DNA from: Bacteroidota bacterium
GTDB taxonomy: Bacteria; Bacteroidota; Bacteroidia; J057; JADKCL01
Direction of reading: 5' to 3'
NCBI GenBank assembly: GCA_016718825.1
Contig: JADKCL010000035.1
Location: 1-64,000 of the forward strand
Length of the DNA: 64,000 nucleotides
The translations under genes were made by a program, and so were the position numbers. Below the pieces are notes generated by a model. That model did not search any database, was not told the DNA's origin, and saw nothing but the letters and a program-made list of their open reading frames with translations. This document shows, one piece after another, positions 56,762-64,000 of the stretch. How positions within the stretch are numbered: position 1 is the first letter of the stretch; each line of letters begins with the position of its first letter.

Positions 56762-57928
56762 ATGAAAAATCTCAGTATCCGTATCTGCGGATGGTTCCAC
56801 GTCTTTTGCTTAGCCATCGTGCTTTCGAGTGGAGTTTGCTTCGCACAAACCCAAGTTTATAGCCTGAATTTTGGCGGATTGACGCGCAGTTATCGCCTTT
56901 ATTTGCCAGCAAATTATACTGGAACCACGGCTGTGCCCTTGGTATTCAACCTCCATGGCTACACGAGCAATGCTTTTCAGCAGGAGTTTTATTCGGGAAT
57001 GAATGCAGTTGCAGATACTGCGGGCTTCATTCTTTGTTATCCTGACGGTGTCAATAGCTCATGGAATTCGGGATTTTCGTCGCCTTACTATGGTGGCGTG
57101 AACGATGTGGGTTTCCTTTCGACCTTGCTCGACAGCCTTTTGGCCAATTATAACATCGATGCCGCCCGTGTCTACAGCTGCGGCATGAGCAATGGCGGAT
57201 TCATGAGCTACCGGTTGGCCTGCGACCTGGAAAGCCGGATCGCCGCCATCGCCTCGGTAACTGGAAGTATGACAACTTTGCAGCTCAGCAATTGCCAAGC
57301 AACACGCGCCGTGCCCGTTTTGGAGATCCACGGAACGAATGATGGAACGGTTTCCTATGGCAATTCAGGGCTTTCCATGGGAATTGACAGCGTTTTGGGC
57401 TATTGGCGATCGGTCAATGGCTGCACTGCCCCTCCCGTTTACGACACCTTGCCTGACCTTGTGCAGGAACAAAGCACGGTGACGACACAATGGTACGGCG
57501 GCTGCACGGACAATGTCGAGGTCGCGCATTACAAAATCGAAAACGGAGGCCATACATGGCCGGGTGCTCCTTTTCAAATTCCGGGCGCAGTCACCAACAT
57601 GGACATCAATACAAGCGTCGAAATTTGGAAGTTTTTCTACCGGTTTTCGCATCCGAATCCCGTTTTGACAGGGCTTTCTTCGTTACCAAGGAACCTCGTA
57701 CCCACCGTGGTGCCCAATCCGGCAAAGGATCGTTTCCGCGTTTTGAACATTCTCGAAGGCGCGCAACTAACCCTCATCGATGTCACAGGCAAAGCAGTCG
57801 GAACTTGGCAGACCAACGCAGCCGTTTTGGAAATCGAAACCGCTGCCTTTGTCCCGGGAATCTATTTCTTGAAGGTGAATCAGGATGGAGCTACCACGAC
57901 GACCAAAGTCTTGATCGCTGGCGAATAA
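56762..57928 (+). CDS. Secreted PHB-depolymerase/feruloyl-esterase-like hydrolase, T9SS
   Basis: This 388-aa protein has a signal peptide (LSSGVCFAQ) followed by an alpha/beta-hydrolase of the LpqC/esterase-PHB depolymerase family. The oxyanion segment is PLVFNLHGYTSNAF, the nucleophile Ser143 is in SCGMSNGGFM, the Asp is in IHGTNDGTVS, and a His is near ENGGHTWPG. A T9SS type-A domain closes the protein (about 315-388, VPNPAKDRFRVLN ... PGIYFLKVN). It is probably an extracellular enzyme acting on polyesters or esterified polysaccharides; the substrate is inferred only at family level. Confidence 0.9.
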   Translation: MKNLSIRICGWFHVFCLAIVLSSGVCFAQTQVYSLNFGGLTRSYRLYLPANYTGTTAVPLVFNLHGYTSNAFQQEFYSGMNAVADTAGFILCYPDGVNSSWNSGFSSPYYGGVNDVGFLSTLLDSLLANYNIDAARVYSCGMSNGGFMSYRLACDLESRIAAIASVTGSMTTLQLSNCQATRAVPVLEIHGTNDGTVSYGNSGLSMGIDSVLGYWRSVNGCTAPPVYDTLPDLVQEQSTVTTQWYGGCTDNVEVAHYKIENGGHTWPGAPFQIPGAVTNMDINTSVEIWKFFYRFSHPNPVLTGLSSLPRNLVPTVVPNPAKDRFRVLNILEGAQLTLIDVTGKAVGTWQTNAAVLEIETAAFVPGIYFLKVNQDGATTTTKVLIAGE

Positions 57929-57936
57929 GCCGAATC

Positions 57937-58713
57937 TCAATCCTTCCAATGCCACTTTCCGAATTGCTTCGGATCAAACAGGCTTGATTTGAGCCGCGGT
58001 TTTCCGTCCAATTCGCTGTAGTGCTCGGTTTGCAGCAATTCGCCATCCAGGTAGAATTCCACTTTGGTTTCCACCCATTTGCCTTTCAAAAGCTGGAATT
58101 CGCCGTAAACGACTTCCAAAATGCTGCCATTTTCCTCAGGATCAATGCGCCGAATGGGAATCAAGCGTTCCTTTTCCACCCAGATTTGTTTGCTTTTCAG
58201 GTCGCCCAATTCCGCCCCCAAAACATACATTTCCTTGCCTTGGAACGTCTCCGAATGAAACTTGGACAAGTCCCAGCCCATTTTTTCGACCTTGGACAGC
58301 ACTTCCTCCAACGCATAACACTTCAATCCGCCTTCCAACAACATGAAGGGCATCGGTTCGGCAGTCGCTCGTGCTAATTTGCCTTCACGAAACGAATAAG
58401 TGCTGTCGTTGCGGTAGATGACCCCGCGCCCATTGGCAGGGTCCCCGACGTCAATCCGGAAAAAATCGGGGTAGCGCAGCGCCTCGTACCAGGTTGCAGC
58501 GGGCAAAGCCTTGCCCGCACTGTCAAAGCGAATCGTCTGCTGCACAAAGGTATACTCCTTCAAATGCGTCCGCGAAGCCGCGGCATGCATCGCCTTCACC
58601 AAGGACTTCCCGTCGTGGATTTCGGTCGGATCTCCTTTGCGGGATTGGGCATTTCCCAGTGCACACACGAAAAACACCAACAGGAACTGGCACAAAACCT
58701 TGAAAATTTTCAT
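57937..58713 (-). CDS. LolA-like periplasmic lipoprotein-carrier-type protein
   Basis: This 258-aa protein has a signal peptide (LLVFFVCALGNAQ) followed by a beta-rich domain with alternating charged strands (EYTFVQQTIRFDSAGK, RIDVGDPANGRGVIYRND, KQIWVEKERLIPIRR). The pattern and length fit a LolA/LppX half-barrel that carries lipids or lipoproteins. Key family residues are variable, so the fold assignment is moderate. It is convergent with the esterase gene and 63 bases from the FAD oxidoreductase in the same direction. Confidence 0.65.
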   Translation of the reverse strand: MKIFKVLCQFLLVFFVCALGNAQSRKGDPTEIHDGKSLVKAMHAAASRTHLKEYTFVQQTIRFDSAGKALPAATWYEALRYPDFFRIDVGDPANGRGVIYRNDSTYSFREGKLARATAEPMPFMLLEGGLKCYALEEVLSKVEKMGWDLSKFHSETFQGKEMYVLGAELGDLKSKQIWVEKERLIPIRRIDPEENGSILEVVYGEFQLLKGKWVETKVEFYLDGELLQTEHYSELDGKPRLKSSLFDPKQFGKWHWKD

Positions 58714-58776
58714 CTAGCTGCAGTTTTACCCTTCGAATTTGCGCAATTGTTCCCGGAAAATGGGGAAGGATCTTGC

Positions 58777-60015
58777 TTATTGCCCTTTGGCAAACAAGCG
58801 CCAATAAAACTTGGGATTCAGCAAGGTTGCGGTGGTATTTGCGGAATAGACAAATTCCTCGACGGCGCGGCTATTGAAACGGTTGAGCGAGGCATTGAGA
58901 ATGGAAACCGAGAGTCCGGTGGTGATCGAATTGCCAAACAGGGCCTTCATCACTTTGCCCGGGCGAAGGGCATTTTTGAGCCGCGCATATACTGCAGCAT
59001 CGTAGCCGGCGGGAGAAAGGCCATTTTCCAAAGCCATGGCAATATGGGTTGCAGCGATTCCGCCTGAAATCATGGCATGCCCGATCCCGTTGGCATTGGT
59101 CGCGTCGGTGAGTCCCGCTGCATCGCCGATCAGCAGGCAATTGCCACTGCTCAACGGGCGGCGGGTCGTCCCGAAAAAGAGACTGCTTCCCGTGGGGTGC
59201 CCTTGCAATTCGGCGCTGGCAAATCGTTCCCGCAACTGCGGATGCGCTTGGATATAGGCTTGCAAAAGCGCGGGCAGCTTGGGGCGCGACTTTTGAAAGG
59301 TGTCGAGCCGCATGACGGCATTGACATTCACGCTGCCATCGGCAAATGGTGTGATGTACAGGCCGCCGGGCATGAATTTGCGGTCAAAGAGATAATATTC
59401 AGAGAGTTGCGTCTGCGAATGCGGTTGCACATTTGTATAATACAGCTGCATTCCGACAGCGCTGTGGCGCGGCAAAATCTGATGTTCCGGCACCAATTGC
59501 CTCACCAACGGCGAATTAGCACCCGTGGCGAGCAGCAAATACTGGGTCGAAAATTCGCCCAAAGAGGTCGTGATCCGATATCCTGAACCTTGCTGTTTTA
59601 TGCTTTCCACCGCACATCCTTGCCGAATGTCAATCAAAGGATCCTTGGAGGCATGTCCGAAAAGCCAATTGTCAAAATCCATCCGCCGCGCAGAGATGCA
59701 AGACGGCAATCCCAAGCGCTGATTGGTCGGCGAATTGAAAGGCATGACAAATCCCGATTTCTGCGTCGATCCAAAGGCTGTGGCCTTGAGCTCCATCGCC
59801 CAAGGCTGCTGCATCAGGTCGATCACCAATTCGGGATCAAGTTCGTGTAACGAACGTAAAACATTGGAGGTGAGAATGTCTCCACAAACCTTGGGACGGG
59901 GAAAGATTCCCTTTTCCAACACGACGGAAGGCAAGCCCATCTGCGCGAGGCGCATGGCGGCAAAAAGGCCTCCCGGGCCTGCACCGACGATCAAGATGGG
60001 ATTCGCAGCGGACAT
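58777..60015 (-). CDS. FAD-dependent geranylgeranyl-reductase-family oxidoreductase
   Basis: This 412-aa flavoprotein has dinucleotide motif GAGPGGLFAA (residues about 10-19), then PKVCGDILTS, a GAN-type FAD contact (LLATGANSPLVRQL), and the GD motif CLLIGDAAGLTDATNANGIG near residue 300. Family members reduce isoprenoid or prenyl chains or hydroxylate ring systems; the substrate here is unknown. An ORF start at 60075 exists, but the ATG at 60015 begins just before the FAD motif, and a -7-like box lies between the two. It is divergent from fabG. Confidence 0.88.
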   Translation of the reverse strand: MSAANPILIVGAGPGGLFAAMRLAQMGLPSVVLEKGIFPRPKVCGDILTSNVLRSLHELDPELVIDLMQQPWAMELKATAFGSTQKSGFVMPFNSPTNQRLGLPSCISARRMDFDNWLFGHASKDPLIDIRQGCAVESIKQQGSGYRITTSLGEFSTQYLLLATGANSPLVRQLVPEHQILPRHSAVGMQLYYTNVQPHSQTQLSEYYLFDRKFMPGGLYITPFADGSVNVNAVMRLDTFQKSRPKLPALLQAYIQAHPQLRERFASAELQGHPTGSSLFFGTTRRPLSSGNCLLIGDAAGLTDATNANGIGHAMISGGIAATHIAMALENGLSPAGYDAAVYARLKNALRPGKVMKALFGNSITTGLSVSILNASLNRFNSRAVEEFVYSANTTATLLNPKFYWRLFAKGQ

Positions 60016-60022
60016 TCTCAGG

Positions 60023-60052
60023 CAAATTACAGGATTTTCCCGCTTGCAAAAA
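60023..60052 (-). promoter_or_regulatory. Candidate promoter for the FAD oxidoreductase
   Basis: On the minus strand: TTTTTG (60052-60047), a 17-bp spacer, TAATTTG (60029-60023), close to the -33/-7 consensus. The ATG starts seven bases after the box. Confidence 0.45.
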
Positions 60053-60056
60053 TTCT

Positions 60057-60064
60057 TATCTTTG
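60057..60064 (+). promoter_or_regulatory. Candidate -7 box for fabG
   Basis: TATCTTTG is an exact TAnnTTTG match, 25 bases before the fabG ATG, back-to-back with the divergent promoter of the oxidoreductase gene. Confidence 0.5.
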
Positions 60065-60089
60065 CCCCTTCTCATTCAAAAATCAACGC

Positions 60090-60836
60090 ATGAAAGCGCT
60101 CGAAGGAAAAAACGCATACATCACAGGTGCCACCCGCGGGATCGGAAAAGGCATCGCCATCGAATTTGCCAAGCAGGGTGCGAACGTCGCCCTCACCTAT
60201 CTCCGTGAAGGTGACCTCAGCCCGGAACTCGTCGCCGAAATCGAAGGCTACGGTGTAAAATGCCTTGGCATTCAGGCAGATGCCAGCAATATGGCCGAAA
60301 CGCAGACTGCGATCGATGCCATGGCTGCGGCCTTCGGATCCATCGACGTCGTCATCAACAATGCCGGTATCACGATGGACAACCTGCTGTTGCGCATGAC
60401 CGAGGAGCAATTTGATACCGTGATTCGCGTCAACTTGAAATCGGCTTTCAATTCGACCAAGGCAGTGCTCAAAACCATGCTCAAGCAGCGCAGCGGTTCG
60501 ATTATCAACATCAGTTCGATCGTCGGCGTCACAGGCAATGCCGGTCAGGCCAACTATGCAGCCTCCAAGGCAGGCATGATTGCCTTCACGCAAAGCACGG
60601 CCAAGGAAATCGGTTCACGTGGCATCCGCGCCAACGCGATTGCTCCGGGTTTCATCACCACTGAAATGACCGGACACCTTCCTGAGGCCGAATTGAAGCG
60701 TTGGATGGACAGCATTCCCTTGCAGCGTGCCGGAACCGTGCAGGATATCGCGGACCTTTGCGTCTTCCTTGCGAGCGACAAAAGCACATACATCACCGGC
60801 CAAACGCTCCATGTGAACGGCGGCATGTACATGTAA
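60090..60836 (+). CDS. fabG: 3-oxoacyl-ACP reductase FabG
   Basis: This 248-aa short-chain dehydrogenase reduces 3-oxoacyl-ACP in fatty-acid elongation. It has the Rossmann motif ITGATRGIGKGIA (about residues 11-23), NNAGIT, and the catalytic Ser (INISSIVG), Tyr156 and Lys160 in QANYAASKAG. The C-terminal substrate loop (PGFITTEMT) and the FLASDKSTYITGQTLHVNGG end are typical. Length and motif spacing are standard. Confidence 0.95.
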   Translation: MKALEGKNAYITGATRGIGKGIAIEFAKQGANVALTYLREGDLSPELVAEIEGYGVKCLGIQADASNMAETQTAIDAMAAAFGSIDVVINNAGITMDNLLLRMTEEQFDTVIRVNLKSAFNSTKAVLKTMLKQRSGSIINISSIVGVTGNAGQANYAASKAGMIAFTQSTAKEIGSRGIRANAIAPGFITTEMTGHLPEAELKRWMDSIPLQRAGTVQDIADLCVFLASDKSTYITGQTLHVNGGMYM

Positions 60837-60917
60837 GTCGCAGGCTTGACGGGAGATTTTGCCGATTTGAAGAATAAAAAATCCGCCGGAGCGGAAAATT
60901 TGCAGTAACATTGATCC

Positions 60918-63173
60918 ATGCGCGGTCTTCGCTTTCCATACAATTTGGGGCTCTTTGTGCTGCTCGCCTTGGTGGCGGGGATGCTCGTTGCCACCGTCGC
61001 CACCCGCGCCGGACTCCAATTCGGCTATTCTGAAGGAATTTCGACGGTTTTGGTCATCCTTTTTTCGATGGCTGCGGCGGCAATTTCCTTTTTCATTTAC
61101 CATCAGCGGGACGGCATGCTGCCTACTTCGGCAGCGATTCCCCTCGGAATTTTGCGTTACACGGTTTTGTTTGTTGCGGCGTTGATGCTGCTCGAACCCA
61201 AGCTGGAAACGCGGAACCGTCAGCTTTCCCCGCCCGTGATCGCCATTTTGCATGACGATTCGGAGAGTATCCTCATCAACCGCGACAGTACCTATCTCCG
61301 CTCGGAATATCCTGCCAAATTGAAGGCATTCATGGAAAAGCTGAATGCCAACGAGAAGGTCAAAACGCACTTTTTCGCCTTTTCCAACGAATTGGGAGCC
61401 GATGCTGCACCGGATTCGCTGAGTTACCGCGGCATGGGAACCAATATTTCCAATGCATTGACGGGCGCCGGAAAACTGTTCAGCAACCAAAATCTGGGTG
61501 CCGTTGTCTTGCTGTCGGATGGGATTTCTACGTCGGGAATGAACCCGATTTATTCGCTCGACAACTTTCAACAGCCGGTCTACACCGTTTTGCTCGGCGA
61601 TACAACTCCTCAAAAGGACATTCGCATTGGCGAAGTGCTGTACAACCAAATCGCCTACCTCGAGAACGAAACGCCGATCAAGGTCAAGGTGATGAGCAGC
61701 GGCTACGACGCGGTGACGGCAAAAGTCAGCCTTGTGGGCGGCGGAAAGGTCATCGGAACACAAACGGTGACGCTTGGCAAGGACAAAAGCATTGTTGATG
61801 CCGACTTTTTGGTCAAGCCTACCCAAACCGGCATTCTCCAATACACCATCACCATTGATCCGCTGCCCGACGAATTGACCACGCGCAACAATGCCAAGAC
61901 GATTTTTATCAATGTGCTGGAAACCAAGGTGAAAGTGGCGATTTTCGGGGGATATCCGCATCCGGACATTGGCGCGTTGCGCAGTGCTTTGTTGCGGGAT
62001 CAACGCTACGAAACCAAGGAATTCATCCACAAAACGCCGACGGCTTATTACGAAGAACCGGGCAACGCAAGCTTGGCGGACTTTGACGTCTTCATTCTGC
62101 ACAACTTCCCCTACGGGCCCGGCGACGCGGCCATGTTGGAGAAAATCAAAGCCGAAATCGATGCCCGCAAGGCTCCTTTGATGGTTTTCGTCGGTCAAAG
62201 CACACATTTGCAGACCCTCAAAGGCAGCCTTGGAGATCGCATCGGTATCACGCCCGGCACTTTCCAGAGCAATGTCGAGGAGGCCATGCTCGTGTTCAAG
62301 GAGGAATACAAAAGCCATTCGACCTATACCTTTGAAGAAGGCTGGATTCGTCTGATGAACAATGCGCCGCCACTTTACCGCAACCAAAGCGAATGGAAGG
62401 CTGGCGGCGACACCAAGGTGCTTGCCACGGCAAGGATCAAAGGCGTGGCCCTCGATTATCCGATTTACGGCCTGCAGAACCATCTGGAGCGGAAAAACAT
62501 GGTCTTTGTCGGAGAAAACATCTGGCGGATGCGCGCCCATGCGCACGTGGAGACCGAATCGTTTGATGCATTCGATACCTGGATTTACAACAACATCCAA
62601 TGGCTGATCGTGCGCGAAGACAAACGCCGGTTCAAAGTTTCGCCGAGCAAGCAGCTTTTCACCGGCAATGAACCCGTACTTTTCAAGGGAGAAGCCTACG
62701 ACGAATCCTTCAAGCCCATGTCGGGCGTAGACATCAAATTGAAACTCAAGTATCCTGACGGCAAGGTGGATGAAACCTTCCTCAAGGAAACCGGCAATGC
62801 GCGTTATTTCCTTGAACTCAACAACCTCGAGGAAGGCACCTACAGTTACGAGGCCGAAGGCACCAAAAACAGCGTCAGAGTCGGTACCGACCGCGGCGAA
62901 TTCAGCATTGGTCGCAGCAATATCGAGCACCTGAACCTCACAGCCGACAAAGGGCTGTTGGAGCAGATCGCTTTGCGCACGCGCGGTACCTTTCATACGT
63001 CCCGCAATTTGGACAAGCTTGCCGATGAAATTCTTGCGCTCAACAGCTTGAAGCCCGTCGCCAACATCACGGTCAAACGCCTCGGATTCAACGAATTCCA
63101 ATGGATTTTCTACCTCTTGGCGGGCTTGCTCACTGTGGAATGGATCGTACGCAAGCGGTTTAGCCTGAGCTGA
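60918..63173 (+). CDS. Membrane protein with VWA-like domain, function unknown
   Basis: This 751-aa protein has three N-terminal membrane helices (about residues 10-30, 42-60, 73-92). A soluble VWA-like region follows: VIAILHDDSESI resembles a MIDAS start, and VVLLSDGISTSG near 197-208 looks like the second strand. Then come Ig-like and beta-rich parts (about 230-330) and a segment resembling glutamine-amidotransferase-like domains (VAIFGGYPHPDIGALRSALL, about 340-360). One C-terminal helix (about 725-742) ends it. This layout is seen in Bacteroidota 'VWA/amidotransferase-like' membrane proteins, whose function is not established. Start ATG 60918; hemJ follows 11 bases after the stop. Confidence 0.7.
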   Translation: MRGLRFPYNLGLFVLLALVAGMLVATVATRAGLQFGYSEGISTVLVILFSMAAAAISFFIYHQRDGMLPTSAAIPLGILRYTVLFVAALMLLEPKLETRNRQLSPPVIAILHDDSESILINRDSTYLRSEYPAKLKAFMEKLNANEKVKTHFFAFSNELGADAAPDSLSYRGMGTNISNALTGAGKLFSNQNLGAVVLLSDGISTSGMNPIYSLDNFQQPVYTVLLGDTTPQKDIRIGEVLYNQIAYLENETPIKVKVMSSGYDAVTAKVSLVGGGKVIGTQTVTLGKDKSIVDADFLVKPTQTGILQYTITIDPLPDELTTRNNAKTIFINVLETKVKVAIFGGYPHPDIGALRSALLRDQRYETKEFIHKTPTAYYEEPGNASLADFDVFILHNFPYGPGDAAMLEKIKAEIDARKAPLMVFVGQSTHLQTLKGSLGDRIGITPGTFQSNVEEAMLVFKEEYKSHSTYTFEEGWIRLMNNAPPLYRNQSEWKAGGDTKVLATARIKGVALDYPIYGLQNHLERKNMVFVGENIWRMRAHAHVETESFDAFDTWIYNNIQWLIVREDKRRFKVSPSKQLFTGNEPVLFKGEAYDESFKPMSGVDIKLKLKYPDGKVDETFLKETGNARYFLELNNLEEGTYSYEAEGTKNSVRVGTDRGEFSIGRSNIEHLNLTADKGLLEQIALRTRGTFHTSRNLDKLADEILALNSLKPVANITVKRLGFNEFQWIFYLLAGLLTVEWIVRKRFSLS

Positions 63174-63184
63174 TCACGAATTTT

Positions 63185-63727
63185 ATGTCCACCATCCTCC
63201 TCTTCAAGGCATTGCACCTCATCTTCATGGTCACATGGTTTGCGGGCTTGTTTTACCTCGTCAGGTTGTTTGTCTATCACAAAGAGGCGGAAACCAAAAC
63301 GAGTCCGGTCAGGGAGGCTTTGCAAGAACAATATGCGCTGATGGAGCGGCGGTTGTACTACATCATCACTTGGCCGGGAATGGTCTTGACGGTCATATTC
63401 GGCGCGTTGATGATCATCTTGAATCCCGCAATTCTGGATGTGTGGCTCTACATCAAACTCGGCATGGTCTTGCTGCTGATGATTTACCACTTGTATTGTG
63501 GCGAATTGATGAACGACCTCAAGGACGGCAAATGTACACTCAAGCCCTTCCATTTCAGGTTGTTGAATGAAGCCCCGACGATTTTGTTGTTTGGAATCAT
63601 CACATTGGCGGTCTTCAAAAACATGACGGATTTCTTGTTGGTGTTCGGCGGATTGGTGGCTTTGGGAATCTTGTTGTTCATCGCGGCAAGGCTGTACAAA
63701 GCTTCCCGGGAAAGGAAGGGTTCGTGA
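63185..63727 (+). CDS. hemJ: Protoporphyrinogen IX oxidase HemJ (CopD-like)
   Basis: This 180-aa protein has four or five membrane helices and the HemJ/UPF0093 pattern: an N-terminal FKALHLIFMVTWFAGLFYLV with the conserved His (residue 11), RRLYYIITWPGM, and YIKLGMVLLLMIYHLYCG with a second His. HemJ oxidises protoporphyrinogen IX in haem synthesis, a fitting role in an organism with c-type cytochromes. It starts 11 bases after the preceding gene and is probably cotranscribed with it. Confidence 0.88.
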   Translation: MSTILLFKALHLIFMVTWFAGLFYLVRLFVYHKEAETKTSPVREALQEQYALMERRLYYIITWPGMVLTVIFGALMIILNPAILDVWLYIKLGMVLLLMIYHLYCGELMNDLKDGKCTLKPFHFRLLNEAPTILLFGIITLAVFKNMTDFLLVFGGLVALGILLFIAARLYKASRERKGS

Positions 63728-63747
63728 AGCTGTTTGATCTGTATTTT

Positions 63748-63846
63748 GGCCACAAAGGCACGAAGACACGAAGATTTTTTGGCCACCAAGACACCAAGGC
63801 ACCAAGTGTAACTCAACCTTCTTTGTGTCTTCGTGCCTTCGTGGCC
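63748..63846. repeat. Palindromic CACGAAGA-octamer repeat, copy 2
   Basis: The left arm (63748-63774) and right arm (63818-63846) are imperfect reverse complements made of 8-bp units (CACGAAGA and variants). A third run of CACCAAGR units (63781-63806) lies between them. The right arm ends in GTGGCC, which overlaps the start of the following gene. Confidence 0.75.
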
Positions 63847-64000
63847 TTCTTTCAAAAGAATCCCACAACTTTGCGCTCTTTGCGTCCTTTGCGGTTGTTG
63901 ATACTTCTGACCTTTGCTGCTTGCAGCAATGCACCGACAATCGAAACGGCAACTGACACCAGTCCCGAAAAAGTCTATCTCAACCATGCGCCTGACGCGC
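63841..64000 (+). CDS. Start of a lipoprotein, truncated by the right edge
   Basis: An open frame begins at GTG 63841 and encodes a basic N-terminus, then a hydrophobic stretch with lipobox LLTFAACSN (Cys near residue 28), and a T/S-rich linker ending KVYLNHAPDA at the edge. The last segment is the usual opening of Bacteroidota multi-haem cytochrome c proteins, but the haem motifs would lie outside the window. A later TTG could also be the start. The GTG lies inside the palindromic repeat. Confidence 0.5.
   Translation, partial: MAFFQKNPTTLRSLRPLRLLILLTFAACSNAPTIETATDTSPEKVYLNHAPDA

Noticed and set aside
60615..63101. 828-codon antisense ORF opposite the VWA-like membrane protein
   Set aside because: It is a shadow ORF; the sense strand has membrane helices and a coherent start, and the antisense product overlaps fabG.

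Overview
The window looks like chromosomal DNA of a Bacteroidota bacterium, probably a free-living one of the Saprospiria/Cytophagia type (the class is inference). The evidence is three proteins with type IX secretion C-terminal signals (one gliding-type CHU_C, two SPNPG/PNPAKD-type), a CzcA pump fused to TolC, a DUF6660 protein beside it, a kdpD split into two genes, a LytS/LytTR pair, an almost complete lack of Shine-Dalgarno sequences, and several boxes resembling the Bacteroidota -7 element TAnnTTTG. No rRNA, tRNA, CRISPR array or insertion sequence was recognised.

Layout. 1-2963 (minus): remains of a two-gene operon, an AAA ATPase followed by an HNH nuclease (Septu-like architecture), broken by many frameshifts. 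3208-7322: secreted propeller-like protein, an isolated nuoD, plsY and a small lipoprotein. 7471-11212: T9SS lectin/Ig-like adhesin and a secreted protein. 11388-21489: potassium-uptake locus with an NtrC-type regulator, an unlisted 27-aa membrane peptide, kdpF, kdpA, kdpB, kdpC, an outer-membrane porin, a short KdpD and a separate histidine kinase. 21614-24980: epimerase, small beta-barrel and about 1.7 kb with little coding. 24981-35349: OmpR-type two-component pair, exported rubrerythrin, DUF2231 protein and haem lipoprotein, then DUF6660, CzcA-TolC fusion and CzcB; this reads as a sensor and envelope redox module followed by a metal-efflux module. 35691-41202: large T9SS protein with an internal duplication, and a CNT nucleoside transporter. 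41650-47579: a 1446-aa unrecognised protein, an AT-rich 347-aa companion and two small minus-strand ORFs, the best candidate for something undescribed. 47651-50209: mlaD, mlaF, mlaE (minus). 50445-54601: truncated response-regulator relic, LytS-type sensor kinase and LytTR regulator. 54746-57928: fmt, membrane protein, PepSY-like protein with a probable 3' frameshift, T9SS esterase. 57937-60836: LolA-like protein, FAD oxidoreductase, fabG. 60918-64000: membrane protein with a VWA-like region, HemJ, and the start of a lipoprotein that runs off the right edge.

Positions and motifs were read directly from the sequence. Family names rest on remembered motifs, not database searches.
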